Below are positions 17,882 through 26,668 of a stretch of 64,000 nucleotides of DNA, piece after piece (the first letter of the stretch is position 1; each line of letters opens with the position of its first letter). The DNA is from Portibacter lacus. GTDB lineage: Bacteria > Bacteroidota > Bacteroidia > Chitinophagales > Saprospiraceae. The position numbers and the translations under genes are program-made. The stretch lies in the NCBI RefSeq assembly GCF_021533215.1, contig NZ_JAJNKA010000002.1, forward strand, positions 594,053 through 658,052, written 5' to 3'. The notes under the pieces were generated by a model. That model saw only the letters and a list, made by a program, of their open reading frames with translations. It was not told where the DNA came from and searched no databases.

Positions 17882-18258
17882 TCCTGATAAGGTTCTGTAA
17901 AATCGCTGCAAAGGTAACTTTTCTATTTTGATTTTATTAAGCCTTTGAGAACTTTTTTTAATCTTTTGAAAATGAATGAATAAGAAGCTGAAAATGAAGT
18001 GTTTTGGTTTATTAAGGGTGCTTAATAAAATTTGGATTGCGTAATTTATTTAAATTATTAATTGGCAAGTTTCGCTAATAGCAATTTTTTATTTTTCACT
18101 AAATATTAATTTTACATAACTTACGATTGAGTATAGTAATGACTAAAGGCGACCAAAAAAGATAATTTTCTAAAAATCAACTTATTTCATCAACACAATC
18201 AAATTCTTAAGGATCAATTTAGTCCAATTTTCATATCTTGTTAAGAAATTCAGTAATC
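17882..18258. other. Divergent intergenic region upstream of atpB
   Basis: This is a 377-bp AT-rich spacer between atpB (minus) and an exported protein gene (plus). It contains the promoter-like TACCTTTG at 17909-17916 and runs of T, but no ORF, RNA gene or strong hairpin that I can support. Confidence 0.5.
17909..17916 (-). promoter_or_regulatory. Candidate Bacteroidota -7 box for the atp operon
   Basis: The minus strand reads TACCTTTG, matching the Bacteroidota -7 consensus TAnnTTTG. A transcript would start about 20 nt before the atpB ATG at 17881. I do not see a convincing -33 TTTG, so support is partial. It argues against the TTG start at 17911. Confidence 0.35.
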
Positions 18259-18960
18259 ATGAAAATACTACAAACTTCTCTTGCTTTCATCATTCTATTC
18301 TTTATTTCTACAAGCCTGAAAGCGCAGATTCCATCAGGCGTTTACTTTTCAGAAAACGAAAACGAGACGCACGAGTTAAAAATAAACGACAACTATATTA
18401 TTCATACTGTTTATGAATCTTCTCCTGCAAAATTCATCATGACGGCGGGTGGTTTTTATACTTTGAAAGATGGTATTATACATGTGGATTTAGAATTTGA
18501 TTCTGATTTCGCAAAGGACAGTTTGACTGAATTAGATATTCCATATTCTATGAACAATGGTAAACTATTACTGAAAGCTTCATCTGAATTAGAGTTTGAG
18601 AAAAGCGAATCTCTTAGTCAAGAACTTGATGGTGAATGGCTTTTTGCAACACGTGGACCAGATACAGGACAAGAACGAAGAGGTGAAGAAAGCGCTAGAA
18701 AAACGCTGAAATTTTTAAAAGATGGCAGATTTCAATGGATTGCATACCACACTGAAACAATGAAGTTTTCAGGAAGTGGTGGCGGTACCTTTTCCTCTAA
18801 AAATGGTGTGTACGTGGAGAACATTGAGTTTTTTTCTAAGGACAATTCAAGAGTAGGAGCAGAGTTGAAATTCGATTATGAGATCAAAGGAAAAGACTGG
18901 CACCATACAGGATTGAATAGTAAGGGGCAGGAAATGTATGAGATCTGGGGGAAAAGGTGA
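18259..18960 (+). CDS. Uncharacterised exported protein
   Basis: This is a 233-residue protein from the ATG at 18259 (a TTG at 18238 would put a few residues before the signal peptide). Residues 1-22 form a Sec signal ending in KAQ. Two halves follow: a beta-rich region and a region from DGEWLFATRGP that resembles lipocalin-like exported proteins of the phylum ending in EMYEIWGKR. No catalytic motif is visible. The stop codon overlaps the GTG start of the next gene by four bases, so the two are probably co-expressed. Confidence 0.75.
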   Translation: MKILQTSLAFIILFFISTSLKAQIPSGVYFSENENETHELKINDNYIIHTVYESSPAKFIMTAGGFYTLKDGIIHVDLEFDSDFAKDSLTELDIPYSMNNGKLLLKASSELEFEKSESLSQELDGEWLFATRGPDTGQERRGEESARKTLKFLKDGRFQWIAYHTETMKFSGSGGGTFSSKNGVYVENIEFFSKDNSRVGAELKFDYEIKGKDWHHTGLNSKGQEMYEIWGKR

Positions 18961-19652
18961 AGTGGGTCCTAAATATTATAATACTCTGGACGCTAATTTC
19001 ATGCGACTCGACGGTGGGTGATGTACGAAAAGCACTTTCTGAAGATAAGCAACCTCTTGAAATAGATTACACCAAAGATAGTCTTGCTTTTTCAGAAGCT
19101 CATCAATCAGGTTATCTAAATAACTACCAAGATTTTCTTGATTCATTTCCAACTGGCCCATATTCAGAAGAAGCTAGATTTTGGATCGGAACCATTGAAA
19201 AATCAGATTCTTTGAAACAGGTGTATGTCAATTCTAAAATCAAGATTCCGTCACGAAATTTGATGATCATAGAGGTTACCAATTCAATGGATTCTTGGAA
19301 GATCAGAGATCAAATGATTCCTAATAATGATGCTCCTGAAATTATTAAAGAATTCTTATTAAACCCTTCAAAGAAAGAAATCTATTCTAAGACTCCAAAC
19401 GTTGCCATTATTTCCATTAATTTTTCTCAAACTCAATCGGAACTTGCGCATGATTACTTTATTGCTGTAAGAAAGCTTTATGAAAGTATTTACAATGATT
19501 ATAGCAATTATCATTTTGGTGTTAACTATTCTCCACTCCTCCCTCATGACCGAAAAAAACTAGTCCATGAAAAGCAACCCTTCCATGTTGTTCTCAACGG
19601 GATCACTCTTCCGCCTAAACCAAAGTCACCTCCACGACCTGTTATCAATTAA
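18957..19652 (+). CDS. Uncharacterised lipoprotein
   Basis: This 231-residue protein starts at a GTG inside the stop codon of the preceding gene (GTGA overlap). A lipobox LISC places the lipidated Cys at residue 16. Around residues 55-70, the Q-D-F-L-D-S-F-P-T-G-P-Y-S-E-E-A-R-F-W pattern resembles a single TPR-like motif. I recognise no family. The C-terminus is proline-rich (PPKPKSPPRP). Role unknown; translational coupling suggests a joint function with the exported protein upstream. Confidence 0.7.
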   Translation: MKWVLNIIILWTLISCDSTVGDVRKALSEDKQPLEIDYTKDSLAFSEAHQSGYLNNYQDFLDSFPTGPYSEEARFWIGTIEKSDSLKQVYVNSKIKIPSRNLMIIEVTNSMDSWKIRDQMIPNNDAPEIIKEFLLNPSKKEIYSKTPNVAIISINFSQTQSELAHDYFIAVRKLYESIYNDYSNYHFGVNYSPLLPHDRKKLVHEKQPFHVVLNGITLPPKPKSPPRPVIN

Positions 19653-19829
19653 GCACAGATTCTAGTTGTAAGAATGGAGCACGGTAAGAAGATCTCAACA
19701 TCGTTTTAAAATATCTACCGTTTTTTTAGATCAATTTCTACTTGCTGAGGTTCCAAATTATATTGATGGTATACTACTCATTGATGCTTATATTAATATC
19801 ATCATCGTTGTTAATCTACTTTTTTCCAT

Positions 19830-19858
19830 TGATGTCATCGCGGAAAGCGATAACATCA
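19830..19858. repeat. Interspersed palindromic repeat, unit B only (locus 2)
   Basis: TGATGTCATCGC (19830-19841) pairs with GCGATAACATCA (19847-19858), one mismatch in 12 bp. It is the same as unit B of the 10.7 kb and 55 kb loci. A degraded trace of unit A may survive near 19725-19745 (TTAGATCAATTTCTAC). It lies 87 bp before the propeller-protein start. Confidence 0.75.
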
Positions 19859-19944
19859 GGTGAAAGTATTAACAGCTGGTGAGTTTTCGAAAGTCCGTAT
19901 AATATCTTACTTTGATCACTTCTATTTCTTATAATCCAAAATTG

Positions 19945-20859
19945 ATGAAAAACATGACTTTCCGATTAATATCCTTTCTCTTTCTGCTTCCCTTTTTAAC
20001 ATTTGCGCAAGACTCCGCAGAAATCAAACATTCTCTTTTCATAGCTGGGCATGATTTCACTGGAATTATCGGAGAAGAAGGTGAAGTAATTTGGCAGGCT
20101 GAAAAGGCACATGCCCGAGATGGATATGTGCTTAAAAATGGAAACATCTTAATCTGTTATGCTAATGAAGTCATAGAGTATAATAAAAAGAACAAGATCG
20201 TTTTCAACTATGAACGTGCAGAAAAGAGTATGGAACTGGGCACGGCGGTGAGGCTAAAAAATGGCAACACTTTAATCACTGAATCTGGGAAGAATCCAAG
20301 ACTTTTAGAAGTTAGTAAAAAAGGAGAAATCGTCAAAAATGTTCCACTTCAGCCCGAAACCGATAATACTCATATGCAGACCCGAATGGCACGTAAGCTT
20401 AAGAACGGCAACTATCTTGTTCCCCACTTACTTGCATTCAAGGTTAAAGAATACACCCCTGATGGTAACGTCGTCGATATTTTTGAAACGGATATGGATG
20501 ACCTTGGTGGAAGGGAAGCAGAAAACTGGCCATTCACGGCTATTCGACTCAAAAATGGAAACACATTGACCACTTTAACACATGGGAATAAGGTTGTAGA
20601 AATGGATTCAGAAGGAAAAGTAGTCTGGGAAGTTAACAATGAAAATGTGGAAGGTTCGCCTTTTGCTGATCCATGCGGTGCGCAACGTTTACCGAATGGC
20701 AATACCGTTATTGCAAGCTATGGCGCGAAAAAAGGGATTCGACTTTTTGAAATTGATCGAGAGAAAAATATCGTATGGACCATGTCTAATTACAATGTGC
20801 ATCATTTTCAAATATTGACAACGAATGGAAAAAGGGTCAAAGGAGTACCGATGAAATAG
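19945..20859 (+). CDS. Exported beta-propeller protein (PQQ/arylsulfotransferase-like repeats)
   Basis: This is a 304-residue protein from the ATG at 19945; a TTG at 19912 lies farther upstream, and an ATG at 19954 is also possible. A signal peptide ends at FAQ. The body has repeated blades with the core (R)LKNGNTL(I/T) preceded by V-x-E-x-D-x-x-G-x-V-x-W, for example KNGNILI, KNGNTLI, KNGNYLV, KNGNTLT, PNGNTVI. This is a propeller of the kind annotated as PQQ-like or arylsulfotransferase-related. No catalytic His or Arg set is evident, so a binding role is as likely as enzymatic activity. It stands alone. Confidence 0.8.
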   Translation: MKNMTFRLISFLFLLPFLTFAQDSAEIKHSLFIAGHDFTGIIGEEGEVIWQAEKAHARDGYVLKNGNILICYANEVIEYNKKNKIVFNYERAEKSMELGTAVRLKNGNTLITESGKNPRLLEVSKKGEIVKNVPLQPETDNTHMQTRMARKLKNGNYLVPHLLAFKVKEYTPDGNVVDIFETDMDDLGGREAENWPFTAIRLKNGNTLTTLTHGNKVVEMDSEGKVVWEVNNENVEGSPFADPCGAQRLPNGNTVIASYGAKKGIRLFEIDREKNIVWTMSNYNVHHFQILTTNGKRVKGVPMK

Positions 20860-21049
20860 AGATTTGTAATGCTAAAGAAATCATCTAATTGATAACATCA
20901 CTTAAAGTGCTATCATAAAGACCTAGAAGTTGGATCAGTATGCCGAGCAGGGTAATGGGCGTATGCAAGGCCTGCTGAGCCTAATTCAATTCAATGAACC
21001 AATGTTGTAACGTAAAATTGGAAAAAGTCCAGCCATCAAAAGAACACAC

Positions 21050-21078
21050 TTTGCAGAACAAATCCGTCATTTCGCAGA
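21050..21078 (+). promoter_or_regulatory. Candidate LytTR operator upstream of the kinase gene
   Basis: TTTGCAGAAC (21050-21059) is followed by a second half-site TTTCGCAGA, so that the two GCAGA cores begin at 21053 and 21074, exactly 21 bp apart. LytTR regulators bind two direct repeats about two helical turns apart. The site lies 46 bp before the kinase ATG. A near copy lies at 22842-22870. Confidence 0.6.
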
Positions 21079-21124
21079 TAAAAGTTTAATTATCAAGCAA
21101 TTAATCTGATCTTCACCATAGATT

Positions 21125-22165
21125 ATGAGAAAATCAGCGATTACAACAATTCATATTGGGTACTGGGTTGCATATCTTTTACTATGGTTGCTTGTGATCG
21201 GAGGTATTAGTCAATCTGATGACTTCACTCAAGAGGATACTAAATTTTATGCTGGAGTCATCGTAGGAATCGCCATAATACCTGGTATCTATTCATTCTA
21301 CACTTTCTATTTTTTCTTATTTCCTAGATATCTAAGCAAGAAAAAAATTACGGAATCTATTATTGTAGCCATCGTTATTGCCCTATCTGCATGGCTAATT
21401 TCTGTTGTTACGCTTCGTTTTTCAGCAAACATGGCCTTGAGTTGCCACGCTGAATCTAATTATTTTTCAATCCTCATCGCCGCTTTTATCGCCCTAGTTA
21501 ATGGTGTAATCGCACTTATTATCAGAGGATTTATAACTTGGTACCAAGAAATCAAAATCAAGGAAGAGCTTCAGCAAAAGAATCATGAAATGGAACTGGC
21601 GCTTTTGAAATCCAAATTAGACCCTCACTTTTTGTTCAATACCTTGAATAACATTGACATTATGATGCTCAAAGATCCTAAAGAAGCATCTGGATATCTG
21701 AATGGACTTTCAGATATTATGAGGTTTATGCTTTTCGAAACAAAGTCAGAATTGATACCGTTAGAGCGCGAAATTGAGTATATAAATAAATACATTGACC
21801 TACAAAAAATAAGAACTTCTAATGATCAATATGTAACTTTCGAAGTAATCGGTGACCCAACAGGAAGAATGATTGCACCTATGGTTTTCATACCATTTAT
21901 CGAAAATGCATTCAAACATACCAACAATAAAAAAATAAAAAATGCCATCGATATTCGCATAGAAATAGATAAAAGTCAGATAAAATTACTTTGTGAAAAC
22001 AAAGTTGATCCAAGCCGAATAACAAGCGTCGAAAGCAATGGACTAGGAAATGAATTGATTTCAAAACGCTTAAAATTGATCTATCCAAACATGCATAGCC
22101 TGGCTGTTAACCATCATGATCATCACTATAATATATCACTAACACTAGATCATGAGCCGGCATAG
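21125..22165 (+). CDS. LytS-type sensor histidine kinase
   Basis: This is a 346-residue membrane kinase. Four hydrophobic segments lie at about 10-28, 41-66, 77-98 and 112-135, with no large sensor domain. The phospho-acceptor motif is KLDPHFLFNTLNN with His168 (His_kinase family, PF06580). The C-terminal ATPase part has FIPFIENAFKHTNN (N box) and NGLGNELISKRL (G box). It overlaps the LytTR response regulator by 14 bp and almost certainly phosphorylates it. The signal sensed is unknown. Confidence 0.93.
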   Translation: MRKSAITTIHIGYWVAYLLLWLLVIGGISQSDDFTQEDTKFYAGVIVGIAIIPGIYSFYTFYFFLFPRYLSKKKITESIIVAIVIALSAWLISVVTLRFSANMALSCHAESNYFSILIAAFIALVNGVIALIIRGFITWYQEIKIKEELQQKNHEMELALLKSKLDPHFLFNTLNNIDIMMLKDPKEASGYLNGLSDIMRFMLFETKSELIPLEREIEYINKYIDLQKIRTSNDQYVTFEVIGDPTGRMIAPMVFIPFIENAFKHTNNKKIKNAIDIRIEIDKSQIKLLCENKVDPSRITSVESNGLGNELISKRLKLIYPNMHSLAVNHHDHHYNISLTLDHEPA

Positions 22166-22841
22166 TTGTATCATAATAGAAGATGAACCACTGGCCTTAG
22201 AGCGAACGAAAAACTTCGTCGAGAAGGTTCCAACTTTAGAACTGCTCGGATGTTTTGAAGATGCCATTTCAGGGCTAAATTTCCTAACCGGTAATCAAGT
22301 TGATATTCTATTTCTAGACATCAATATGGATGAACTAACGGGAATAGAATTGCTGGAAAGTTATCAAGTGAGTAGTGAGATTATTATCACAACTGCCTAC
22401 CAACAATATGCGCTCAAGGGTTACGAGCTTAATGTTACAGACTACCTTCTAAAACCATTTACATTTCCACGATTTCTCCAAGCGGTCCATAAGGCTCAAG
22501 GTAATCTGAAGCTCAAATCAAGTCAAAGCGAATCGGATTTTATCTTTATTAAGACGGAGCACAAATTGGTTAAGATTCTTTTCGATGAAATTCTCTACAT
22601 CGAGGGTATGCGGGACTATCGTCGAATATTTGTTGGAGATAAAAGCATCATGACACTTGAAAAATTCACGGATTTAGAAGTTATTATCCCCAATGATAAG
22701 GTGTGTCGTGTCCATAAATCATACATGGTTTCTTTAAGCAAAATTGACCATATAGAGCGTAACCGGATCCGGATCGGCACTAAAATCATTCCCATTTCTA
22801 CAACATACAAATCCTCCTTTTTTAAGCTGATTAAAAATTAG
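22152..22841 (+). CDS. LytTR response regulator
   Basis: This 229-residue regulator has a receiver domain with Asp56 in LFLDINM, the acidic pair Glu10-Asp11 and Lys101 in LLKPF. Residues ~130-229 form a LytTR DNA-binding domain (FIKTEHKLVKILFDEILYIEG... VHKSYMVSL; only key parts given). The ATG lies within the kinase gene, so the pair is coupled. Candidate operators at 21050 and 22842 suggest it controls itself and the DUF2306 gene downstream. Confidence 0.95.
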   Translation: MSRHSCIIIEDEPLALERTKNFVEKVPTLELLGCFEDAISGLNFLTGNQVDILFLDINMDELTGIELLESYQVSSEIIITTAYQQYALKGYELNVTDYLLKPFTFPRFLQAVHKAQGNLKLKSSQSESDFIFIKTEHKLVKILFDEILYIEGMRDYRRIFVGDKSIMTLEKFTDLEVIIPNDKVCRVHKSYMVSLSKIDHIERNRIRIGTKIIPISTTYKSSFFKLIKN

Positions 22842-22870
22842 TTTGCAGAACGAAACACTTGTTTTGCAGA
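22842..22870 (+). promoter_or_regulatory. Candidate LytTR operator upstream of the DUF2306 gene
   Basis: TTTGCAGAAC and TTTTGCAGA half-sites have GCAGA cores at 22845 and 22866, again 21 bp apart. The site starts right after the regulator stop codon and 86 bp before the DUF2306 start. It matches 21050-21078 at both half-sites and at several spacer positions. Confidence 0.6.
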
Positions 22871-22956
22871 AGCTTTAGTCTGAATTGCCTAATTGGGATA
22901 TTCTTTCCCTTAATGATCTAGATCTTTCATCTATTCTCTGATTAAATAACAAGGTA

Positions 22957-23748
22957 ATGAAAACAGCTAATCTTCGTCTTGAACAATCCATCCGTACGCT
23001 TTTCTATATCGGATTAATGGGTCAATTATTCTTTGCCATCTATATCTTCTTATTCTATGGTGGATCTGCTATAAAGGGAGATTGGAACACATGGACGGAA
23101 GCAATGATTCATGGAATAATAGAAGGTGATCCGATAGGTAATATAGTCTTAGTTGTTCATATTCTCCTTGCTTTTATTATTACCGTTTGCGGGCCGATTC
23201 AATTTTTCAAATGGATTAGAATCAATCGACCTACATTACATAAGTGGAATGGCCGAATCTATATCATGACAGCCCTTGTGATAAGCACTTTCGCCATCTA
23301 TATGATCATGGCTAGGGATGCAAAAATAGGTGGAGAACTAGGCCGAATTGCTACTACAACCAATGGATTATTAATTATAGTCTTTGCAATATTGACATGG
23401 AGAACTGGCGTGAAGAAACAGTTTGCACAACACAGAAAGTGGGCGATACGAACCTTCATCGTTGTTAGTGGGGTATGGTTTTTTAGGATTGGATTTGGTG
23501 TATGGATATTAATTACCGGATTTACGGCACCGGGTACGTCTGCAGATCTGAGTGGTCCATTCGATCGACTTTTATATTTCGGAAGCTATTTGGTTCCGCT
23601 TGCAATTGCAGAGTTTTATCTATATGTCAAGGATTCAAAGCATAGCAAGCTCAAGTTCATAGGAGCTGGATTCTTCTTTATGCTTTGTGTGATTTTATTA
23701 GGAGGAACAGCCATAACAGCAAAATTTTTCTGGCTTGATTCCTTATGA
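22957..23748 (+). CDS. DUF2306 membrane protein
   Basis: This is a 263-residue integral membrane protein with about seven hydrophobic helices. The conserved DUF2306 features are visible: LHKWNGRIYI near residue 95 and FAQHRKWAIRTF near residue 165, each with a His-x2-Trp/Lys pattern that recalls haem- or quinone-binding bundles, though the family's function is unknown. The LytTR operator candidate directly upstream suggests this is the output gene of the two-component system. Confidence 0.8.
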   Translation: MKTANLRLEQSIRTLFYIGLMGQLFFAIYIFLFYGGSAIKGDWNTWTEAMIHGIIEGDPIGNIVLVVHILLAFIITVCGPIQFFKWIRINRPTLHKWNGRIYIMTALVISTFAIYMIMARDAKIGGELGRIATTTNGLLIIVFAILTWRTGVKKQFAQHRKWAIRTFIVVSGVWFFRIGFGVWILITGFTAPGTSADLSGPFDRLLYFGSYLVPLAIAEFYLYVKDSKHSKLKFIGAGFFFMLCVILLGGTAITAKFFWLDSL

Positions 23749-23750
23749 TT

Positions 23751-25010
23751 TTAGACCTTCTTAGTATAATACTTTCTGAAATACAAGGTCGTTATTCCAC
23801 CGATTAATCCCATCACCGCCATAAATCCGAAAACATATTGATGTCCTAATTCACCAGGATTATTATCTAGCAAAACACCGATCAAAGGCCCCATAAAAAC
23901 ATCAGGGGTATACCCGATTAGGGATGCAATTCCAACAGCAGTTCCAGTTAGTGCCAATGGAATATTGCCCTCTTCCATTATTGCGAAATACAAAGAGCGA
24001 ATAGCATAAACGCCAAGTGATGTAGCAAAAATAGATAGTCCGAAAACCAAAACCAATGAAGGACCAATTATGCCAGAAGCTAGGACTAAAGCACCTAAGG
24101 TCATCACTCCGAATCCTATAGCTAGCCATAGCGAAGATGCAGATCTATCCGCTAAAAATCCAATTACAATTCCGAGAATGGGACGAATATATAAGAGCAT
24201 AGTTCCGATACCTGCCGCTTTGATTTCATCGTAAAGCATGACATCCTTCGCATAAAGTGAAAATATATCCGTGATTTTGTATCCACAATATCCTGTTAGA
24301 ATAATCACCATTAACAGCCATACAACTCTCATTCTAAGAAGCACAGGAAAATCTTTTAATGACATTTTCTGCTTCTTGACTTCGATGTCTTTGCTCTCTT
24401 TGCTCTCTTTCAGAAAGAAGAAAGTAATCAAACCTATAAGCGCAACAACTCCTGAGAATGTCCAGATTAGATATTGAAATGCCTCTTTCCGATCTGCCAT
24501 AGGTAATGCCTCCATGTCGCCGATTACAAATAATCCAAGTACTGCAAGTCCTAAAGACCCAAATCCCGCTGCGACTAGTCCTCTTCCACCATCTAAGAAT
24601 CCAAAGGCTTTCCCTTGTCGATCTGCTCCGCCCCACATTCTGGTCGCTTTAATCATCGCCGCCCAGAACAAGAAAATCGTCGTAAAACCCCAGTATCCAT
24701 ACAACATTCTTAGTGTTCCTAATTGAGGATAAGTTGCCATCACCAGACCTCCAGCTGCCGTCAATATCAGCGCTATTCCCATTAATTTGCCGGGAGAAAA
24801 ACGATCAGCTACTATTCCTCCGAAGAAATAGGCAATAATCGCTACAACTCCATATACACTAAAACACAAGCCTAATTCAAGATTCGTTAATTCAAATAAA
24901 TCCAAAACGGTAGGTCTAAATATTCGAACTAGGACGAACGGAAGAATAAAAACGGCTTCTCCCGCTAGGATCAGCAAAAGAATGTTGTAAAATGGTTGCT
25001 TGTTCTGCAT
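23751..25010 (-). CDS. MFS transporter
   Basis: This is a 419-residue permease from the ATG at 25010; a GTG at 25058 would add a non-conserved 16-residue leader. Twelve hydrophobic helices and the loop-2/3 signature GGIVADRFSPGKLMG (G-x-x-x-D-R-x-x-x) mark the major facilitator superfamily, in the anion or organophosphate:cation exchanger style. It lies 154 bp downstream of pxpC, with a palindromic repeat between, so uptake of an oxoproline-related compound or another carboxylate is an inference from position only. It ends two bases from the convergent DUF2306 stop. Confidence 0.88.
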   Translation of the reverse strand: MQNKQPFYNILLLILAGEAVFILPFVLVRIFRPTVLDLFELTNLELGLCFSVYGVVAIIAYFFGGIVADRFSPGKLMGIALILTAAGGLVMATYPQLGTLRMLYGYWGFTTIFLFWAAMIKATRMWGGADRQGKAFGFLDGGRGLVAAGFGSLGLAVLGLFVIGDMEALPMADRKEAFQYLIWTFSGVVALIGLITFFFLKESKESKDIEVKKQKMSLKDFPVLLRMRVVWLLMVIILTGYCGYKITDIFSLYAKDVMLYDEIKAAGIGTMLLYIRPILGIVIGFLADRSASSLWLAIGFGVMTLGALVLASGIIGPSLVLVFGLSIFATSLGVYAIRSLYFAIMEEGNIPLALTGTAVGIASLIGYTPDVFMGPLIGVLLDNNPGELGHQYVFGFMAVMGLIGGITTLYFRKYYTKKV

Positions 25011-25106
25011 ATTAAGTAAAGATGGTAAAAAAATATTATGGTCGCAGTGCAAGAGCACACTGATTGTTTTATGTTACTAATCATTTTGAAGATCTCTGAG
25101 GAATAC

Positions 25107-25169
25107 TGATGTCATTGTTGAAATCGATAACATCAGAATAGAAGCTTCTATCTGATAGCGATGTTAGAT
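25107..25169. repeat. Interspersed palindromic repeat, B-A pair (locus 3)
   Basis: A degraded unit B (25107-25135, TGATGTCATTG...CGATAACATCA) is followed by a shortened unit A (25150-25169, ATCTGATAGCGATGTTAGAT). Unit A overlaps the stop codon of pxpC at 25164-25166. The order of the units is the reverse of locus 1. Confidence 0.7.
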
Positions 25170-25991
25170 TTTTTTCAATTGAATGGTCGAGCCCAAAGGA
25201 AACTGGTTCAACTTAGAAAGAAATGCAGGCTTTATATAAGCAATCCTCGGATATCCACCTGTTGTCTGCCCATCTTGAAGCAAAATAATCGGCTGTCCAT
25301 TAGGCGGAAGCTGGATAAATCCAGGAAGCACCGGCACACTATTCTCTAATTGGTACGAGGTACTTTCTAATCGCTCACCCACTAATCTCATTCCCATTCT
25401 ATTGGTATCTGGGCTGATTTTATAAACTGTTGAAACCAATAAATCCTTCGCCGTGTCAGAAAGAAATGCATACTCAGGACCTTGATAAAACGGCACAACT
25501 TGATCCATATCCAACTCATCATCTGACCAATACAATACATCTCCTTTCTTCAAAAACCTACCATGAAATCCTCCCAACTTTGCATTCGCATATGTCGAAT
25601 AGGAATGATACACTCGACCTATATCTAACTTGCCTTTAATAGCGAGGTAACCTCTTAAGCCCTTTTTCGCAAATGATCCTTTGAGAACATCTCCATTATG
25701 AACGCTCATAACCGTGTTCAAGGAAATGCTTTGGTTATTGATTTTCCAATTGAAATCGGCGCCTGTTATCACAATTTGGGTTGATTCGTGAAATTTTATT
25801 TCAGGCGCTAACGAGGTAAACTCTAAAACTGGATCCTCCTCATTTTTTCCCAATAACAGCAAGGCTACTTGGGCAGCATTTTCGTCCATGGCACCAGATG
25901 GAGGAATAGCATAATAAGCAAGCCCTTTCCTCCCGACACCTTGGATGCTCGTCATTAAACCTGGTTTCAATATTTCTAAACTACCCTTCAT
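25164..25991 (-). CDS. pxpC: 5-oxoprolinase subunit C (KipA-type, biotin-dependent carboxyltransferase-like)
   Basis: This 275-residue cyclophilin-like subunit belongs to the ATP-dependent 5-oxoproline hydrolase, which converts pyroglutamate to glutamate. Diagnostic blocks are GVGRKGLAYYAIPPSGAMDE near residue 20 and LLQDGQTTGGYPRIA near residue 240. The start codon overlaps the pxpB stop (ATGA). Its stop codon lies inside a palindromic repeat. Confidence 0.95.
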   Translation of the reverse strand: MKGSLEILKPGLMTSIQGVGRKGLAYYAIPPSGAMDENAAQVALLLLGKNEEDPVLEFTSLAPEIKFHESTQIVITGADFNWKINNQSISLNTVMSVHNGDVLKGSFAKKGLRGYLAIKGKLDIGRVYHSYSTYANAKLGGFHGRFLKKGDVLYWSDDELDMDQVVPFYQGPEYAFLSDTAKDLLVSTVYKISPDTNRMGMRLVGERLESTSYQLENSVPVLPGFIQLPPNGQPIILLQDGQTTGGYPRIAYIKPAFLSKLNQFPLGSTIQLKKI

Positions 25992-26668
25992 AGATCCCTA
26001 TTATACTCTCCCAAAGTCATCTTTTCCGCTTTAATTTTTTCAAATTCCAATTTGCTGATTTCAACAATCTGAACTTGATCTTCCAAGTTCATTGGTACTG
26101 GAGGCAATCCAGTGATGTCCAATATCGAAATTGGAGTCTTCCCGATGACATGCCATCCTCCTGGACTATCAATGGCATACAACCCTAAATATTTTCCACC
26201 CAGAGCGATCGAATTGGACTTGACATATTTAGATGGAACACTTTTTCGAGGAATCTGTATTGCCTTTTTCAGACCAGACAAGTACATAAATCCTGGCAAG
26301 AAGCCAAACATGGAGATGTTCAGCTCTGATGTGACCAATTCCTTAATCACTTGCGCTTTCGTTAGACCAGAAAACGATTCTACAAATGTCCAATCTTCCC
26401 CATCATCAAAATAAACAGGCAACTTATATCGAGTCCGATCACTTCCAGATTCCACTTTTAGAGCTTTAATCTCAGCAAGGTGATCCGCATGAAATTTAGA
26501 GTTTAATTGCAAACATATTTCCGCTTCTGTAACAATCACTTCATTCACAAATTCGAAGTTCTGCTCAAAAATTGACAATCCTAAAGCCCTTAAGACCAGA
26601 TGTTCATCAGATGTAATGATTAAAAAATCATCGTTATAATTGTCAATATGTAGCAGCGAATCATCCAA
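25988..26668 (-). CDS. pxpB: 5-oxoprolinase subunit B (KipI-type)
   Basis: This is a 226-residue partner of PxpC. FGFLPGFMYLSGL and the IPRKSVPS segment are the family marks. The start is TTG at 26668, overlapping the pxpA stop by 8 bp; no in-frame ATG exists near the expected N-terminus, so the TTG start is probably real. Middle gene of the coupled pxpABC set. Confidence 0.94.
   Translation of the reverse strand: MDDSLLHIDNYNDDFLIITSDEHLVLRALGLSIFEQNFEFVNEVIVTEAEICLQLNSKFHADHLAEIKALKVESGSDRTRYKLPVYFDDGEDWTFVESFSGLTKAQVIKELVTSELNISMFGFLPGFMYLSGLKKAIQIPRKSVPSKYVKSNSIALGGKYLGLYAIDSPGGWHVIGKTPISILDITGLPPVPMNLEDQVQIVEISKLEFEKIKAEKMTLGEYNRDL

Noticed and set aside
20928..20985. GC-richer imperfect inverted repeat GCCGAGCAGG/CCTGCTGAGC after the propeller gene
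   Set aside because: Eight of ten pairs with a long loop and no T-run; too weak to call a terminator or element.
25157..25169. Possible terminator at the pxpC end, because Ts follow
   Set aside because: The T-run at 25169-25175 lies on the plus strand inside the pxpC coding end, not downstream of a minus-strand hairpin.
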